Below are positions 43,323 to 53,733 of a stretch of 64,000 nt of DNA, piece by piece. The notes below the pieces were generated by a model, which saw nothing but the letters and a program-made list of their open reading frames with translations, did not search any database and had not been told where the DNA came from. The position numbers and the translations under genes are program-made. Numbering within the stretch: position 1 is the stretch's first letter; the number at the start of each line of letters is the position of its first letter. The stretch lies in NCBI RefSeq assembly GCF_000168975.1, contig NZ_AAUW01000007.1:186001-250000 (forward strand), written 5' to 3'. Origin of the DNA: Roseibium aggregatum IAM 12614 (lineage in GTDB: Bacteria > Pseudomonadota > Alphaproteobacteria > Rhizobiales > Stappiaceae).

Positions 43323-44377
43323 GCCGAACCCGGCGCCCAGCCCATGACCATCAGGACTGCGGCAACAACCACGACCATGGCCAGCGACAGCGGCAGGAAG
43401 ACTTTCCAGCCCAGGCGCATCAGTTGGTCATAGCGGTAACGCGGAACCATTGCCTTCACCATGGCGAACATGAAGAAGCCTAGGAAACACTTCAGAAGGA
43501 ACCAGACGATGCCCGGGACCCAGGTGAAGGGTGCGAAGTCGAACGGCGGTAGCCATCCGCCCATGAAGAAGATGCTCATCAAGGCGCACATCAGGCAGAT
43601 GGCGACATATTCACCGAGCATGAACATCATGTACGGAGTTGAGCCGTATTCCACCATGAAGCCGGCAACCAGTTCCGATTCCGCTTCCGCAAGATCGAAC
43701 GGCGGACGGTTGGTTTCAGCCAGTGCCGAGATGAAGAACACCACGAACATCGGGAACAGCGGCAACCAGTACCAGTTCAGGAACGACAGCCACGGCACGC
43801 CGAGCATATTGGCTAGACCGGTTTGCTGTGCGTGTACGATGCCGGACAGGTTCAACGTTCCGGCACACAGCAGCACGGTTACGATGACGAACCCGATGGA
43901 AACTTCATACGAAACCATCTGAGCGGCCGAACGCAGCGCCGACAGGAACGGGTATTTGGAGTTGGACGCCCAACCACCAATAATCACGCCGTAGACTTCC
44001 AGCGAAGACACCGCGAAGACGAAGAGAACGCCGAGGTTGATGTTGGCAATCACCCAGCCATCCGCAACCGGGATCACGGCCCAGGCAGCAAGCGCCAGAA
44101 GCACGGACACCAGCGGAGCCAGAAGGAACAGAACCTTGTTCGACCCGGACGGGATCACCGGCTCTTTCAGAACGAACTTCAGAAGGTCGGCGAAACTCTG
44201 CAGCAAGCCCCATGGGCCAACCACGTTCGGGCCGCGGCGGATCTGAACGGCAGCCCAGATCTTGCGGTCTGCATACAGCACGTAGGCGACAATCACCAGA
44301 AGCACGACCATCAGCAGAATGCTCTGGAACGCCATCCAGAGGAACGGCCAACCGTAGGTCGTCATGAACTCAGTCAT
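43319..44377 (-). CDS. nuoH: NADH-quinone oxidoreductase subunit H
   Basis: Membrane subunit forming much of the quinone chamber, 352 residues with about 8 helices. Conserved loops are present: [20 protein letters not shown] and the acidic loop [19 protein letters not shown], rich in Glu. A four-base overlap joins it to the next small gene. Confidence 0.97.
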   Translation of the reverse strand: MTEFMTTYGWPFLWMAFQSILLMVVLLVIVAYVLYADRKIWAAVQIRRGPNVVGPWGLLQSFADLLKFVLKEPVIPSGSNKVLFLLAPLVSVLLALAAWAVIPVADGWVIANINLGVLFVFAVSSLEVYGVIIGGWASNSKYPFLSALRSAAQMVSYEVSIGFVIVTVLLCAGTLNLSGIVHAQQTGLANMLGVPWLSFLNWYWLPLFPMFVVFFISALAETNRPPFDLAEAESELVAGFMVEYGSTPYMMFMLGEYVAICLMCALMSIFFMGGWLPPFDFAPFTWVPGIVWFLLKCFLGFFMFAMVKAMVPRYRYDQLMRLGWKVFLPLSLAMVVVVAAVLMVMGWAPGSA

Positions 44378-44393
44378 ATCGGTCCCCTACCCC

Positions 44394-46457
44394 TTATTCT
44401 GCTGCTTCTGCCGCTCGCGTCTTGGCGAGCGCCGAACACTCGGCCATCGTCTTCGACGCGCGAGCGATCGGGTTGGTCAGGTAAAAGTCGCGGATCACGT
44501 TGGCGAAGCCCGCGCTGTCCATCTTAGCCTTGGCGCTGCCGAGCTTTACGATATCGCCCGCATCGCCAGCCTCGATCGCATCGATGCCCGTCATGTGCGG
44601 AACAGCCTCGAACAGCTTGGCGCGCAGTTCTGCAAGAGAGTTGAACTCCAGCGTCTGGCCAAGAACCGCGGACAGCGCCCGCAGGATCGCCCAGTCTTCG
44701 CGGGCATCGCCCGGAGGGAACGCGGCCCGGTCAGCCATCTGGACGCGGCCTTCGGTGTTGACGTAGATCGCGGATTTTTCCGTGTAGGCGGCACCCGGCA
44801 GGATAACGTCGGCGCGGTGTGCACCGCGGTCGCCATGGGTTCCCTGGTAAACGACGAAAGCTCCTTCCGGAACTTCGACTTCGTCAACGCCGAGCAGGAA
44901 CAGCACATCAAGCGCGCCCGGCTCCAGCATTGCGCCCGTGTCCTTGCCCCCCTCGCCCGGTACGAACCCGAGATCGAGCGCACCAACCTGCGAAGCTTCG
45001 GTGTGCAGGATGTTGAAACCGTTCCAGCCGTCCTTGACGACGCCGAGAGCCTTGGCGGCCTCGGCAAGCGTTGCCAGGATTTCCGCCCCGTCCGGACGGT
45101 TCAACGCGCCCTGGCCGATGATGAACATCGGACGTTCGGCCTTGGCCGGAGCGTGCTTCACGAATTCCTTCAGGCTATCCGGACCGGCTCCGAGATAAGT
45201 CACCGGATAGGTCAGGTCGGCGTTTTCGCCGATCAGGCCGATGGTCACATCGCCGCGGACCCAGCGCTTGCGGATACGGGCGTTCAGAACCGGTGCTTCC
45301 TGGCGCGGATTGGTGCCGATCAGCATGATGGCGTCAGTGTCTTCAATGCCCTGGATGGTGCTGTTGAAGAGATAACTTGCGCGGCCGTTCTTCGGATGCA
45401 GCGGAGATCCCGGGAAGCGGCTGTCGATGTTGGCAACACCGAGCTTGTCCATCAGGCTCTTCAGCGCGAACATGTCCTCAACGCCTGCCATCTGGCCGGC
45501 CAGCGCACCAATCTTGTCGGCGCTCGTGCCTTTCACCTTGTCGGCGATGATCTGGAACGCTTCACCCCAGGAAACGGGCTGCAGCTTGCCGTCCTTCTTG
45601 GCATAAGGCCGGTCGAGGCGCTGGGTCTTCAGACCGTCCCAGATGTAGCGGGACTTGTCGGAGATCCACTCCTCATTCACCTCTTCATTGAGCCGCGGCA
45701 TCACCCGCATGACTTCCTTGCCGCGCGTATCGACACGGATCGCGGAGCCGACCGCGTCCATCACGTCGATGCTTTCGGTCTTTGTCAGCTCCCACGGACG
45801 GGCGTGGAATTCGTACGGCTTGTGCGTCAAGGCGCCGACCGGGCAAAGGTCTGCGACGTTGCCCTGCATTTCGGACGACAGGGCCGCCTCGAGATAGGTG
45901 GTAATCTCCGCGTCTTCGCCGCGGCCGATCAGGCCCATATCAGTGACCCCGCACACTTCCGTCGTGAAACGGACACAGCGCGTGCAGTGAATGCAGCGGG
46001 TCATGATCGTCTTGATCAGCGGACCGATTTCCTTGTTTTCAACGGCGCGCTTGTTCTCGTGGAACCGGGATCCGTCGACGCCGTAGGCCATCGCCTGATC
46101 CTGCAGGTCGCACTCGCCGCCCTGGTCGCAGATCGGGCAGTCCAGCGGATGGTTGATGAGCAGGAACTCCATCACCCCTTCGCGGGCCTTCTTGACCATT
46201 TCTGACTTGGTCTCGACCACCGGCGGTTCACCGTTCGGGCCCGGACGCAGGTCCTTCACGCCCATGGCGCAGGAGGCGGTCGGCTTGGGCGGTCCGCCCT
46301 TCACTTCCACCAGGCACATGCGGCAGTTGCCGGCAATCGACAGCCGGTCATGGTAACAAAAGCGCGGAACCTCGGCGCCCGCCTCTTCACAGGCCTGAAG
46401 CAGCGTGTAGTCCGCCGGGACATCCACTTCCTTGCCATCGATGATGAGCTTCGTCAT
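44394..46457 (-). CDS. nuoG: NADH-quinone oxidoreductase subunit G
   Basis: Largest peripheral subunit (687 residues). The N-terminal 2Fe-2S ferredoxin domain has CYHDRLSIAGNCRMCLVEV; the following cluster motifs are CPICDQGGECDLQDQ and RCIHCTRCVRF. The C-terminal part is a molybdopterin-oxidoreductase-like domain without cofactor. It lies 26 bp after nuoF. Confidence 0.97.
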   Translation of the reverse strand: MTKLIIDGKEVDVPADYTLLQACEEAGAEVPRFCYHDRLSIAGNCRMCLVEVKGGPPKPTASCAMGVKDLRPGPNGEPPVVETKSEMVKKAREGVMEFLLINHPLDCPICDQGGECDLQDQAMAYGVDGSRFHENKRAVENKEIGPLIKTIMTRCIHCTRCVRFTTEVCGVTDMGLIGRGEDAEITTYLEAALSSEMQGNVADLCPVGALTHKPYEFHARPWELTKTESIDVMDAVGSAIRVDTRGKEVMRVMPRLNEEVNEEWISDKSRYIWDGLKTQRLDRPYAKKDGKLQPVSWGEAFQIIADKVKGTSADKIGALAGQMAGVEDMFALKSLMDKLGVANIDSRFPGSPLHPKNGRASYLFNSTIQGIEDTDAIMLIGTNPRQEAPVLNARIRKRWVRGDVTIGLIGENADLTYPVTYLGAGPDSLKEFVKHAPAKAERPMFIIGQGALNRPDGAEILATLAEAAKALGVVKDGWNGFNILHTEASQVGALDLGFVPGEGGKDTGAMLEPGALDVLFLLGVDEVEVPEGAFVVYQGTHGDRGAHRADVILPGAAYTEKSAIYVNTEGRVQMADRAAFPPGDAREDWAILRALSAVLGQTLEFNSLAELRAKLFEAVPHMTGIDAIEAGDAGDIVKLGSAKAKMDSAGFANVIRDFYLTNPIARASKTMAECSALAKTRAAEAAE

Positions 46458-46483
46458 CCGTTGCTCTCCAAATCCCGTTCCGC

Positions 46484-47785
46484 TTACTCAGCCGCCACCA
46501 TGGTCGAAGAAGACTTCGACTTGGCGACATAGTCATCGATGCGTTGCTCGATAACAGGCCGGAAATTCTTGATCAAACCCTGGATCGGCCAGGCGGCCGC
46601 GTCCCCGAGTGCACAAATGGTGTGGCCTTCAACCTGCTTGGTCACCTTGAACAGCATGTCGATTTCCTCGTACGAGGATTCGCCCCTGACCATGCGTTCC
46701 ATCACGCGCCACATCCAGCCCGTACCTTCACGGCACGGCGTGCACTGGCCGCAGCTTTCGTGCTTGTAGAAATAGGACAGGCGGGCAATGGCCTTGATGA
46801 TGTCCGTCGACTTGTCCATCACGATCACGGCTGCAGTCCCCAGGCCGGAGCCGAGGCCGCGCAGCGTGTCGAAGTCCATCGGTGCGTCCTTGATCTGCTC
46901 TGCCGTCAGGCACGGAACAGACGATCCACCCGGAATAACGGCGAGGAGATTATCCCAACCGCCCCGGATGCCGCCGCAATGCTTGTCGATCATCTCGGCA
47001 AACGAAATGCCCAGCTCTTCCTCGAAGGTCGACGGCTTGTTGACGTGACCGGAAACGCAGAAAAGCTTGGTGCCGGTGTTGTTCGGACGGCCGAGGGCCG
47101 AGAACCAGGCAGCGCCGCGGCGCAGGATGGTCGGCGCAACCGCAATCGATTCCACGTTGTTCACCGTGGTCGGGCAACCATAGAGGCCGACGTTGGCCGG
47201 GAACGGCGGCTTCAGGCGCGGTTGGCCCTTCTTGCCTTCCAGGCTCTCCAGCAGCGCGGTTTCCTCACCGCAGATGTAGGCGCCGGCACCGTGGTGGACA
47301 TAGATGTCGAAGTCGTAGCCGTTCTTGTTGTTCTTGCCGATCAGACCGGCATCATAAGCCTGGTCGATCGCAGCCTGCAGGCGCTCACGCTCGCGAATGA
47401 ACTCGCCGCGAACGTAGATATAGGCTGCAATGGCGCCCATGGCATAACCGGCGACAAGACACCCCTCGACCAGCGTATGCGGGTCGTGACGCAGAATTTC
47501 ACGGTCCTTACAGGTGCCCGGTTCGGACTCGTCGGCGTTGACGACGAGATAAGCCGGACGGCCATCGGATTCCTTAGGCATGAACGACCATTTCAGGCCG
47601 GTCGGGAAACCCGCACCGCCACGGCCGCGCAGACCCGAATCCTTCATTTCCTGAATGATCCAGTCGCGCCCCTTGTCGATGAGGCCCTTGGTGTTGTCCC
47701 ACTGGCCGCGCTTCTTGGCACCTTCCAGGCCCCAGTCGTGGAGACCGTAGATATTGGTGAAGATCCGATCCTGATCCTTCAGCAT
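46484..47785 (-). CDS. nuoF: NADH-quinone oxidoreductase subunit F
   Basis: Binds NADH and FMN and holds 4Fe-4S cluster N3. The 433 residues include [17 protein letters not shown] (FMN/NADH site), [18 protein letters not shown] and the cluster ligands [13 protein letters not shown] plus a later Cys in [13 protein letters not shown]. It is 9 bp after nuoE. Confidence 0.98.
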   Translation of the reverse strand: MLKDQDRIFTNIYGLHDWGLEGAKKRGQWDNTKGLIDKGRDWIIQEMKDSGLRGRGGAGFPTGLKWSFMPKESDGRPAYLVVNADESEPGTCKDREILRHDPHTLVEGCLVAGYAMGAIAAYIYVRGEFIRERERLQAAIDQAYDAGLIGKNNKNGYDFDIYVHHGAGAYICGEETALLESLEGKKGQPRLKPPFPANVGLYGCPTTVNNVESIAVAPTILRRGAAWFSALGRPNNTGTKLFCVSGHVNKPSTFEEELGISFAEMIDKHCGGIRGGWDNLLAVIPGGSSVPCLTAEQIKDAPMDFDTLRGLGSGLGTAAVIVMDKSTDIIKAIARLSYFYKHESCGQCTPCREGTGWMWRVMERMVRGESSYEEIDMLFKVTKQVEGHTICALGDAAAWPIQGLIKNFRPVIEQRIDDYVAKSKSSSTMVAAE

Positions 47786-47794
47786 CTCTTCCCC

Positions 47795-49108
47795 CTAGTC
47801 TTCGCTCTTGGAGGAGGCCACTTCACCGGCTTCCACGCGCTTCGAAAATTCCGTTTCCTCGCCGGAAGCGAGGATCTTTGCCTGTTCGATCCAGCCATCG
47901 CGCTCGATCCGGCCCTTGAACTTCAGTCGGCTGTCGACCCAGGCAATTTCCTGCGGTCCCCAGCTTGCGACCTGGTCGAAGTGGAAGAACCCGAGCTCGT
48001 TGAGCGTCGCTTCCAGCTTCGGTCCGACACCCTTGAGTTTCTTGAGGTCGTCCGCTCTGCCGCCGCGTGCTTCCTTCAGCAGTTCAGGCTCTTTCTCGCC
48101 CTCACCGCCCTTGTCAGCAGCGGGTGCATCGTCGCCGCTGGTATCGGCGGTGCGAGCCACCTCAACTTCGGTCCGGTCGTTGGAGTCGGGACGGCCCTTG
48201 TTCTCGCTGCGCGCCTTGGGCGTCGCAGGAGATGTCTTGGCATCGTCTCCGCCGGCCTGCGCCTTTTTAGAAGCTGCAGGCTTTGCCTTTTCCGGCGCGG
48301 CCACTTTGCCAACAGGTTCTTCGGTCTTTTGCTCGGACTTGGCTGCGTGGGCAGCTTTCACACGAGCAACCGCGTCTTCAGCCGGTGTCGGCACGCCGTC
48401 AAAATCGTTTCCGCCTGCGTTGATCGACGCACCGGCAAAGGCATGAGAGGCCTTCTCGGAGCCATCGACCAGATGCGGCACAGGCAACACGCCCTTGGTA
48501 TCGTCATCGAGCTCGGTGAGGCTTGTCTGACCGCCTTCGGCCATCGCGAACCGGCGGCCATTCTGCGGACCCGGTGTCACTTCCTTGCCGGCGGCAATGT
48601 CATCGATAAGCTGGTTGAAGCTGTCCGGCGTCAGGTCTTCATAGGTATCCTTGAAGATCTGTACCATCGGCGCATTCACACAGGCGCCAAGGCATTCGAC
48701 TTCTTCCCAGGAGAACATGCCGTCCTCGGAAATCTCGTGCATGTGCTTGGCAATACGGCTCTTGCAGATCTTGATCAGGTCTTCCGAGCCGCGCAACTGG
48801 CAGGGCGTCGTGCCGCAAACCTGAATATGCGCCTTCTTGCCGACCGGCTGTAGCTGGAACATGGTGTAGAACGTCGCCACTTCCAGAACGCGGATCTTCG
48901 GCATGTCCAGCAGTTCCGCGATATAGCGGATCGCCGGCTCACTCACCCAGCCCTCGTTCTGTTCCTGCGCACGCCACAAAAGCGGAATGACCGCGGAGGC
49001 CTGACGGCCTGCCGGATAACGGTCGATCAGCTTCTTCGCCCAATCGAGGTTCTTCTCGGTGAACGCGAAGCTTTCTGGTTGTTCCGCGGCAAGTCGGCGA
49101 ACTGCCAT
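47795..49108 (-). CDS. nuoE: NADH-quinone oxidoreductase subunit E with long C-terminal extension
   Basis: The first ~190 residues are a standard NuoE thioredoxin-like domain with the 2Fe-2S ligands in [11 protein letters not shown] and [11 protein letters not shown]. The protein is 437 residues, far longer than the ~160 of E. coli. A low-complexity linker rich in Ala, Lys, Glu and Pro (about 220-350) leads to a C-terminal helix-hairpin-helix-like domain containing [20 protein letters not shown]. Such extended NuoE proteins are known in Rhizobiales; the tail's job is not established. Confidence 0.95.
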   Translation of the reverse strand: MAVRRLAAEQPESFAFTEKNLDWAKKLIDRYPAGRQASAVIPLLWRAQEQNEGWVSEPAIRYIAELLDMPKIRVLEVATFYTMFQLQPVGKKAHIQVCGTTPCQLRGSEDLIKICKSRIAKHMHEISEDGMFSWEEVECLGACVNAPMVQIFKDTYEDLTPDSFNQLIDDIAAGKEVTPGPQNGRRFAMAEGGQTSLTELDDDTKGVLPVPHLVDGSEKASHAFAGASINAGGNDFDGVPTPAEDAVARVKAAHAAKSEQKTEEPVGKVAAPEKAKPAASKKAQAGGDDAKTSPATPKARSENKGRPDSNDRTEVEVARTADTSGDDAPAADKGGEGEKEPELLKEARGGRADDLKKLKGVGPKLEATLNELGFFHFDQVASWGPQEIAWVDSRLKFKGRIERDGWIEQAKILASGEETEFSKRVEAGEVASSKSED

Positions 49109-49189
49109 GGTGTTATCCCCGTTCTGTCATAATGACCGGAGCCGGACGGGCGGCTGCCAGGGTCGAAAATTGGTTGTGAACCGCCCGCA

Positions 49190-50374
49190 TCAGCGGTCGA
49201 CCTCACCGAACACGATGTCCAGAGACCCCAGCACTGCCGAAACGTCGGCAAGCATGTGCCCGCGGCACAGGAAGTCCATGGCCTGAAGGTGGCTGTAGCC
49301 CGGAGCCTTGATCTTGCAACGGTACGGCTTGTTGGTACCGTCCGCGACCAGATAGACGCCGAATTCACCCTTCGGCGCTTCGACGGCCGCGTAAACCTCG
49401 CCCTCAGGGACGTGATACCCTTCGGTGTAGAGCTTGAAGTGGTGAATGAGCGCTTCCATCGAACGCTTCATTTCACCGCGCTTCGGCGGCACGATCTTGC
49501 CGTCGATAGACGAAACCGGACCGGTTTCGACAGTCAGCTTTTCAAGGCACTGCTTCATGATGCGGACTGACTGGCGCATTTCTTCCATGCGGATCAGGTA
49601 GCGGTCGTAGCAGTCGCCGTTCTTGCCGATCGGAATATCGAAATCAAGCTCGGAATAACATTCGTAAGGTTGCGACTTGCGCAGATCCCAGGGCGCACCG
49701 GAGCCGCGGACCATCACGCCCGAGAAACCCCAGGCCCAGGCATCGTCCAGATCGACGACACCGATGTCGACGTTACGCTGCTTGAAAATGCGGTTATCGG
49801 TCAGAAGACCCTCAATATCGTCCAGCGTCTGCAGGAACGGATCGCAGAAGTCCCAGATATCATCGAGCAGTTCGCGCGACAGATCCTGGTGAACGCCACC
49901 CGGACGGACGTAAGCGGCGTGCATGCGCGCACCGCAGGCCCGCTCATAAAACACCATCAGCTCTTCGCGAGGTTCGAAGCCCCAGAGCGGCGGTGTCAAG
50001 GCGCCAACGTCCATGGCCTGGGTGGTAACGTTCAGAAGATGCGACAGCAGACGGCCGATTTCGGAATAAAGGACTCGGATCAACTGACCGCGCTTGGGCA
50101 CTTCCACACCGAGCATACGCTCGATGGCAAGGGCAAACGCATGTTCCTGGTTCATCGGCGCCACGTAGTCGAGGCGATCGAAATAAGGAACGGCCTGCAG
50201 ATAGGTTTTCTGCTCGATCAGCTTTTCGGTCCCGCGGTGCAGGAGGCCGATATGCGGATCCACACGGGTGACCACTTCGCCGTCCAGCTCAAGCACGAGG
50301 CGCAACACGCCGTGCGCTGCCGGGTGCTGCGGACCGAAGTTGATATTGAAGTTACGAACCTGAGCCTCAGCCAT
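49190..50374 (-). CDS. nuoD: NADH-quinone oxidoreductase subunit D
   Basis: 49-kDa-type subunit lining the quinone site, 394 residues. The N terminus [20 protein letters not shown] contains the conserved His of the quinone pocket; [19 protein letters not shown] and the C-terminal [13 protein letters not shown] are typical. Its start overlaps the end of the upstream GFA-family gene by 8 bp. Confidence 0.97.
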   Translation of the reverse strand: MAEAQVRNFNINFGPQHPAAHGVLRLVLELDGEVVTRVDPHIGLLHRGTEKLIEQKTYLQAVPYFDRLDYVAPMNQEHAFALAIERMLGVEVPKRGQLIRVLYSEIGRLLSHLLNVTTQAMDVGALTPPLWGFEPREELMVFYERACGARMHAAYVRPGGVHQDLSRELLDDIWDFCDPFLQTLDDIEGLLTDNRIFKQRNVDIGVVDLDDAWAWGFSGVMVRGSGAPWDLRKSQPYECYSELDFDIPIGKNGDCYDRYLIRMEEMRQSVRIMKQCLEKLTVETGPVSSIDGKIVPPKRGEMKRSMEALIHHFKLYTEGYHVPEGEVYAAVEAPKGEFGVYLVADGTNKPYRCKIKAPGYSHLQAMDFLCRGHMLADVSAVLGSLDIVFGEVDR

Positions 50375-50816
50375 TTTGAGGTTCCTGCATTTTTTGCGTG
50401 AAATAGGCGATGACTTCGGGACCGGTCATTCTGCGGGTTTCATTAGCGAAAGCGTAGTTTGCCGGCTGTTCGTCAACGAAAATCTCGGACGTGAACTTGA
50501 AGGCGGCCGGGTTGTCAAAGGCTTGTGCGGAGACACTGACGTGAGATCCGTCAGCCATGCGCCACATCAGCGAAGAGCCGCATTTGCTGCAGAAAACCCG
50601 CTCGCCGTAGTCGGATGACTTGTAGACGCCGAGGGCTTCCTTGCCTTGAACGTCAAGACTGTCCATCGATCCGCAGCTGACAGCCATATAGGTACCACCG
50701 GTCCAGCGGCGGCACATGGCGCAGTGGCAGACCCCCATTTCGCCGTCTACCGGCGTTGCGGCAAACCGCACCTCGCCGCAAAGACACCCACCTGAAAGCC
50801 GTTCAACCATTTTCAT
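50367..50816 (-). CDS. GFA-family (CENP-V/GFA) zinc protein within the nuo operon
   Basis: A 149-residue protein of the glutathione-dependent formaldehyde-activating enzyme fold. The zinc ligands are all present: CLC at residues 11-13, CHCAMC at 30-35 and CSKC at 76-79. The ATG at 50816 overlaps the stop of the upstream 61-aa gene (ATGA) and has GGGAG before it; a TTG 5 codons earlier is less likely. It lies between nuoC and nuoD on the same strand and overlaps nuoD by 8 bp. It is not a complex I subunit. Many family members have unknown substrates, so no specific reaction is claimed. Confidence 0.88.
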   Translation of the reverse strand: MKMVERLSGGCLCGEVRFAATPVDGEMGVCHCAMCRRWTGGTYMAVSCGSMDSLDVQGKEALGVYKSSDYGERVFCSKCGSSLMWRMADGSHVSVSAQAFDNPAAFKFTSEIFVDEQPANYAFANETRRMTGPEVIAYFTQKMQEPQNG

Positions 50817-50998
50817 ACGTCTCCCGGCCAACGTTTAAAGGCCAAGACCCAAAGCAACACTAGATTCAACAGCGGCACTAACATCAGCAAGCTAAGAGCT
50901 GCTGGCCATCCCGCACGAGGAAAGATGCGCCAAAAGGGAACGACAAACACTATCACCCAGATCAGCATAATAAGTATTTGCCAGATGCTAATACCCAT
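50813..50998 (-). CDS. 61-aa membrane protein within the nuo operon
   Basis: Small protein with two hydrophobic helices (about 5-24 and 32-52) separated by a short basic turn (RIFPRAGWP) and ending [12 protein letters not shown]. The arrangement resembles small two-helix membrane proteins common in proteobacteria, without a known function. It begins 11 bp after nuoC and its stop overlaps the start of the GFA gene, so the pair appears translationally coupled. Confidence 0.7.
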   Translation of the reverse strand: MGISIWQILIMLIWVIVFVVPFWRIFPRAGWPAALSLLMLVPLLNLVLLWVLAFKRWPGDV

Positions 50999-51009
50999 TG
51001 CCCCGCCCC

Positions 51010-51615
51010 TCAGTTCGTCGTTGCCTTCTCGTCACCGGGCAGCACGTAGTCCGTGCCTTCCCAGGGCGAGAGGAAGTCGAAGGAGCGCATTTCCTGGTTC
51101 AGGCGGACAGGTTCATAGACAACACGTTTTTTCTCGTCGTCGTAGCGCACTTCCACAAACCCGGTGACCGGAAAGTCCTTGCGCAGCGGATGGCCGTCGA
51201 AACCATAGTCGGTCAGGATACGGCGAAGGTCCGGATGGCCGGAAAACAGGATGCCATACATGTCGTAGGCTTCACGCTCGAACCACTCAGCGCCCGGAAA
51301 CAGCGGTGTCAGCGAAGCCACCGGCGTGTTCTCGTCGGTGGCGACCTTCACGCGGATGCGCTGGTTCTGAACGGGAGACAGGAAGTGATAGACCACGTCG
51401 AAGCGCTTTTCGCGCGACGGATAGTCCACACCGCAAATGTCCGTCAGATTGACAAACTTGCACGAACTGTTGTCGCGCAGAAAGCGGATCGCATCGAGAA
51501 TGTCGGTCGCGTCTACGGTCAGCGTCAGCTCACCATATTCGACCTTCCAGGACACAAGGGACTCACCCAGACCGAGCTCGATATGCTCAGCGAGTTCCTT
51601 CAACGTCTCGTCCAT
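51010..51615 (-). CDS. nuoC: NADH-quinone oxidoreductase subunit C
   Basis: 30-kDa-type peripheral subunit, 201 residues from the ATG at 51615 (a GTG five codons upstream is possible). The signature [14 protein letters not shown] stretch appears as [20 protein letters not shown], followed by [19 protein letters not shown]. It is a separate gene, not fused to nuoD. Confidence 0.96.
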   Translation of the reverse strand: MDETLKELAEHIELGLGESLVSWKVEYGELTLTVDATDILDAIRFLRDNSSCKFVNLTDICGVDYPSREKRFDVVYHFLSPVQNQRIRVKVATDENTPVASLTPLFPGAEWFEREAYDMYGILFSGHPDLRRILTDYGFDGHPLRKDFPVTGFVEVRYDDEKKRVVYEPVRLNQEMRSFDFLSPWEGTDYVLPGDEKATTN

Positions 51616-51764
51616 CGTGTTCGACCTCACTCGTAGATCAACAGGCGGTCAACCGGTTCCGATTGAATGCCGACTGCAGATCGATCCAGTTTGCCGGGTT
51701 TTTCAGCGCCTGCAGGGCGCGACCCGTATAGTCAGTTTGGCAGGCGCCATGCGCCCGCTTCCTT

Positions 51765-51789
51765 AAAAATCCGCCGCCTCTCCGGCGGC
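51765..51789 (-). terminator. Possible attenuator hairpin between nuoB and nuoC
   Basis: GCCGCC (51773-51778) pairs with GGCGGC (51784-51789) around a 5-nt loop, followed on the minus strand after two bases by a run of 5 T. It lies in the 180-bp gap after nuoB and would lower transcription into the rest of the operon if active. The stem is short, so this is tentative. Confidence 0.45.
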
Positions 51790-51795
51790 AGATCC

Positions 51796-52374
51796 TTATC
51801 TTTCGATCGTACCCGTGCGGCGGATCTTCTTTTGAAGCATCAACACGCCGTAGAGCAGAGCCTCGGCTGTCGGAGGACAGCCCGGCACGTAGATATCGAC
51901 CGGTACGACCCGGTCGCAACCGCGCACCACCGAATAGGAATAGTGGTAGTAGCCGCCGCCATTGGCGCAGGAGCCCATGGAGATCACGTAGCGCGGCTCA
52001 GGCATCTGGTCGTAGACCTTGCGAAGAGCCGGCGCCATCTTGTTGGTCAGCGTTCCGGCAACGATCATGACGTCGGACTGGCGCGGAGAAGCACGCGGCG
52101 CAAAGCCGAAGCGCTCGGCGTCGTAGCGCGGCATGGACATCTGCATCATTTCCACGGCGCAGCAGGCCAGACCGAAGGTCATCCACATCAAAGAGCCGGT
52201 ACGAGCCCACTGGATGAGGTTGTCGGTGGAGGTAACAAGAAAGCCCTTGTCGGCCAGCTCATTGTTGACTTCCAGGAAGAATGCGTCATCCGCGCCAACA
52301 GGCTTGCCCGTATTCGGGTCGATAATACCCTGCGGCTGCGGTGCGACGAGCGGCTCGGTCGTGGTCAATCCCAT
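51796..52374 (-). CDS. nuoB: NADH-quinone oxidoreductase subunit B
   Basis: Carries the terminal cluster N2 that reduces quinone. The 192-residue form starts at 52374, with GGGAG 7 bp upstream and a 10-bp overlap with nuoA; a start 7 codons earlier is possible. Cluster ligands are in [20 protein letters not shown] and [14 protein letters not shown]. Confidence 0.96.
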   Translation of the reverse strand: MGLTTTEPLVAPQPQGIIDPNTGKPVGADDAFFLEVNNELADKGFLVTSTDNLIQWARTGSLMWMTFGLACCAVEMMQMSMPRYDAERFGFAPRASPRQSDVMIVAGTLTNKMAPALRKVYDQMPEPRYVISMGSCANGGGYYHYSYSVVRGCDRVVPVDIYVPGCPPTAEALLYGVLMLQKKIRRTGTIER

Positions 52375-52730
52375 TCCAGCGCTCCCTTTTTCCATTCGTA
52401 GATGAAGCCGACGGTCAGGACACCGAGGAAGACCATCATGGACCAGAAACCGTACCAGCCAAGGTCACCGAACACGGTTGCCCAGGGGAACAGGAACGCG
52501 ACTTCCAGATCAAAGATGATGAAAAGGATCGAGACCAGATAAAAGCGCACGTCGAATTTCATGCGCGCATCGTCGAACGCGTTGAAACCGCACTCATAAG
52601 CCGACAGCTTTTCCGGATCGGGATTCTTGTAGGCCAGAATGAACGGTGAAATCAGCAACGCAAGGCCGATCACCAGCGCAATGCCGATGAACACGACGAT
52701 CGGGACATATTCCCGCAAGAGTTCTTCCAT
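52365..52730 (-). CDS. nuoA: NADH-quinone oxidoreductase subunit A
   Basis: Three-helix membrane subunit of complex I and first gene of the operon, 121 residues from the ATG at 52730. The conserved loop [20 protein letters not shown], with its Cys, is present, as is the second-helix segment [16 protein letters not shown]. Confidence 0.97.
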   Translation of the reverse strand: MEELLREYVPIVVFIGIALVIGLALLISPFILAYKNPDPEKLSAYECGFNAFDDARMKFDVRFYLVSILFIIFDLEVAFLFPWATVFGDLGWYGFWSMMVFLGVLTVGFIYEWKKGALEWD

Positions 52731-53238
52731 GTCTTTCGCGTCCTTGCATATGGAGGCGGATCGGGAGGCGATCCGGTGCCGGGGCTGCGCGCCTCGTTGC
52801 CTCATTTTACCGGCAGGTCACGCAGTGCCCGTCGGCATAATGAAACCAACATGCGAGCGCACGCTTAGCTTACGACTTGGTGCAACGCAAGACCCGCATG
52901 CGGTCAAACTCTTGCCATGTTTGCACCTGCTTGGCACCTACCCCCGACAAATCCTTAATTTCAGCCAGTTTGCAGGAAGGCAAAAACTTTGCACAACCCT
53001 CAAGGAAATATGCCGCACCTGCGTTCGTTTTCCACCCCTCCCGCAGAATCGCGAACTGCGCCAGTCAAACACCAATAGAGCTGAAATTTGAATTGACTGC
53101 GCCGCACCTGCCGTACGCGCATGATAGTCATATTGACGTCAATGCCAAGGGGGACAAAAGCGGCACGACAAGACGACCGCTTCAAGCGCGATCTCAAGGT
53201 TTTGGCAGAAGTATCTGGAGAAAAACAGGAACCGTGAG
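52731..53238. other. Intergenic region upstream of nuoA
   Basis: About 500 bp between nuoA (minus) and the tRNA-Asp pair (minus). It should hold the nuo promoter and the end of the tRNA transcript. I could not settle on a -35/-10 pair or a terminator stem here. Short open frames have no ribosome site or recognisable product. Confidence 0.4.
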
Positions 53239-53315
53239 TGGCGCGAGTGACGGGGCTCGAACCCGCGACCTCCGGCGTGACAGGCCGGCACTCTAACCAA
53301 CTGAGCTACACCCGC
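53239..53315 (-). tRNA. tRNA-Asp(GTC), copy 1
   Basis: Reading the minus strand, 77 nt fold as a complete tRNA with GCGGGTG acceptor arm, D-arm AGCTCAGTTGGTTAGAG, anticodon GTC within the stem GGCCTGTCACGCC, T-arm GGTTCGAGCCC and encoded CCA. Confidence 0.97.
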
Positions 53316-53370
53316 ACATTCACGGTATTTGCGCCATTTCCCTTCTGTACCAGAGTACATCGATGGGAAG

Positions 53371-53447
53371 TGGCGCGAGTGACGGGGCTCGAACCCGCGA
53401 CCTCCGGCGTGACAGGCCGGCACTCTAACCAACTGAGCTACACCCGC
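53371..53447 (-). tRNA. tRNA-Asp(GTC), copy 2
   Basis: Identical 77-nt tRNA-Asp, 55 bp upstream of the first copy in transcription order, so the two are probably made as one precursor. It too encodes the CCA end. Confidence 0.97.
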
Positions 53448-53484
53448 TTCGTCAGGCAACATGTTGTCGCCCTGAAGTGGCGCT

Positions 53485-53513
53485 GATGTACGGCGGCTGG
53501 TTTTGGAAGTCAA
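53485..53513 (-). promoter_or_regulatory. Candidate promoter of the tRNA-Asp pair
   Basis: TTGACT (53513-53508) and TACATC (53490-53485) on the minus strand are separated by 17 bp, about 38 bp before the first tRNA. The -35 is good and the -10 only moderate. Confidence 0.5.
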
Positions 53514-53733
53514 GCACCCTATTCCATCCGAATTGCCGTTTTTTGACAAAGCACCACCCAATCGCAGGTTTTCCCCAAGGCCGCTTTGCCATTCAGTGTG
53601 GATAACTTCCTGTTTCGTAACGGAATTATCTACCCCATGTACCGCACTTTTCGATGGGCTTCCCCCTGAAGCCTTTCGCCAACTCACAAGGAGACTCAGG
53701 CCCAGGCAGTTCCAGCAGGCTTCCCAGGCCTTT

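Noticed and set aside
46544-48853. A 769-codon open frame on the plus strand across nuoF and nuoE
   Set aside because: Antisense to two clear complex I genes; composition explained by their codon bias.
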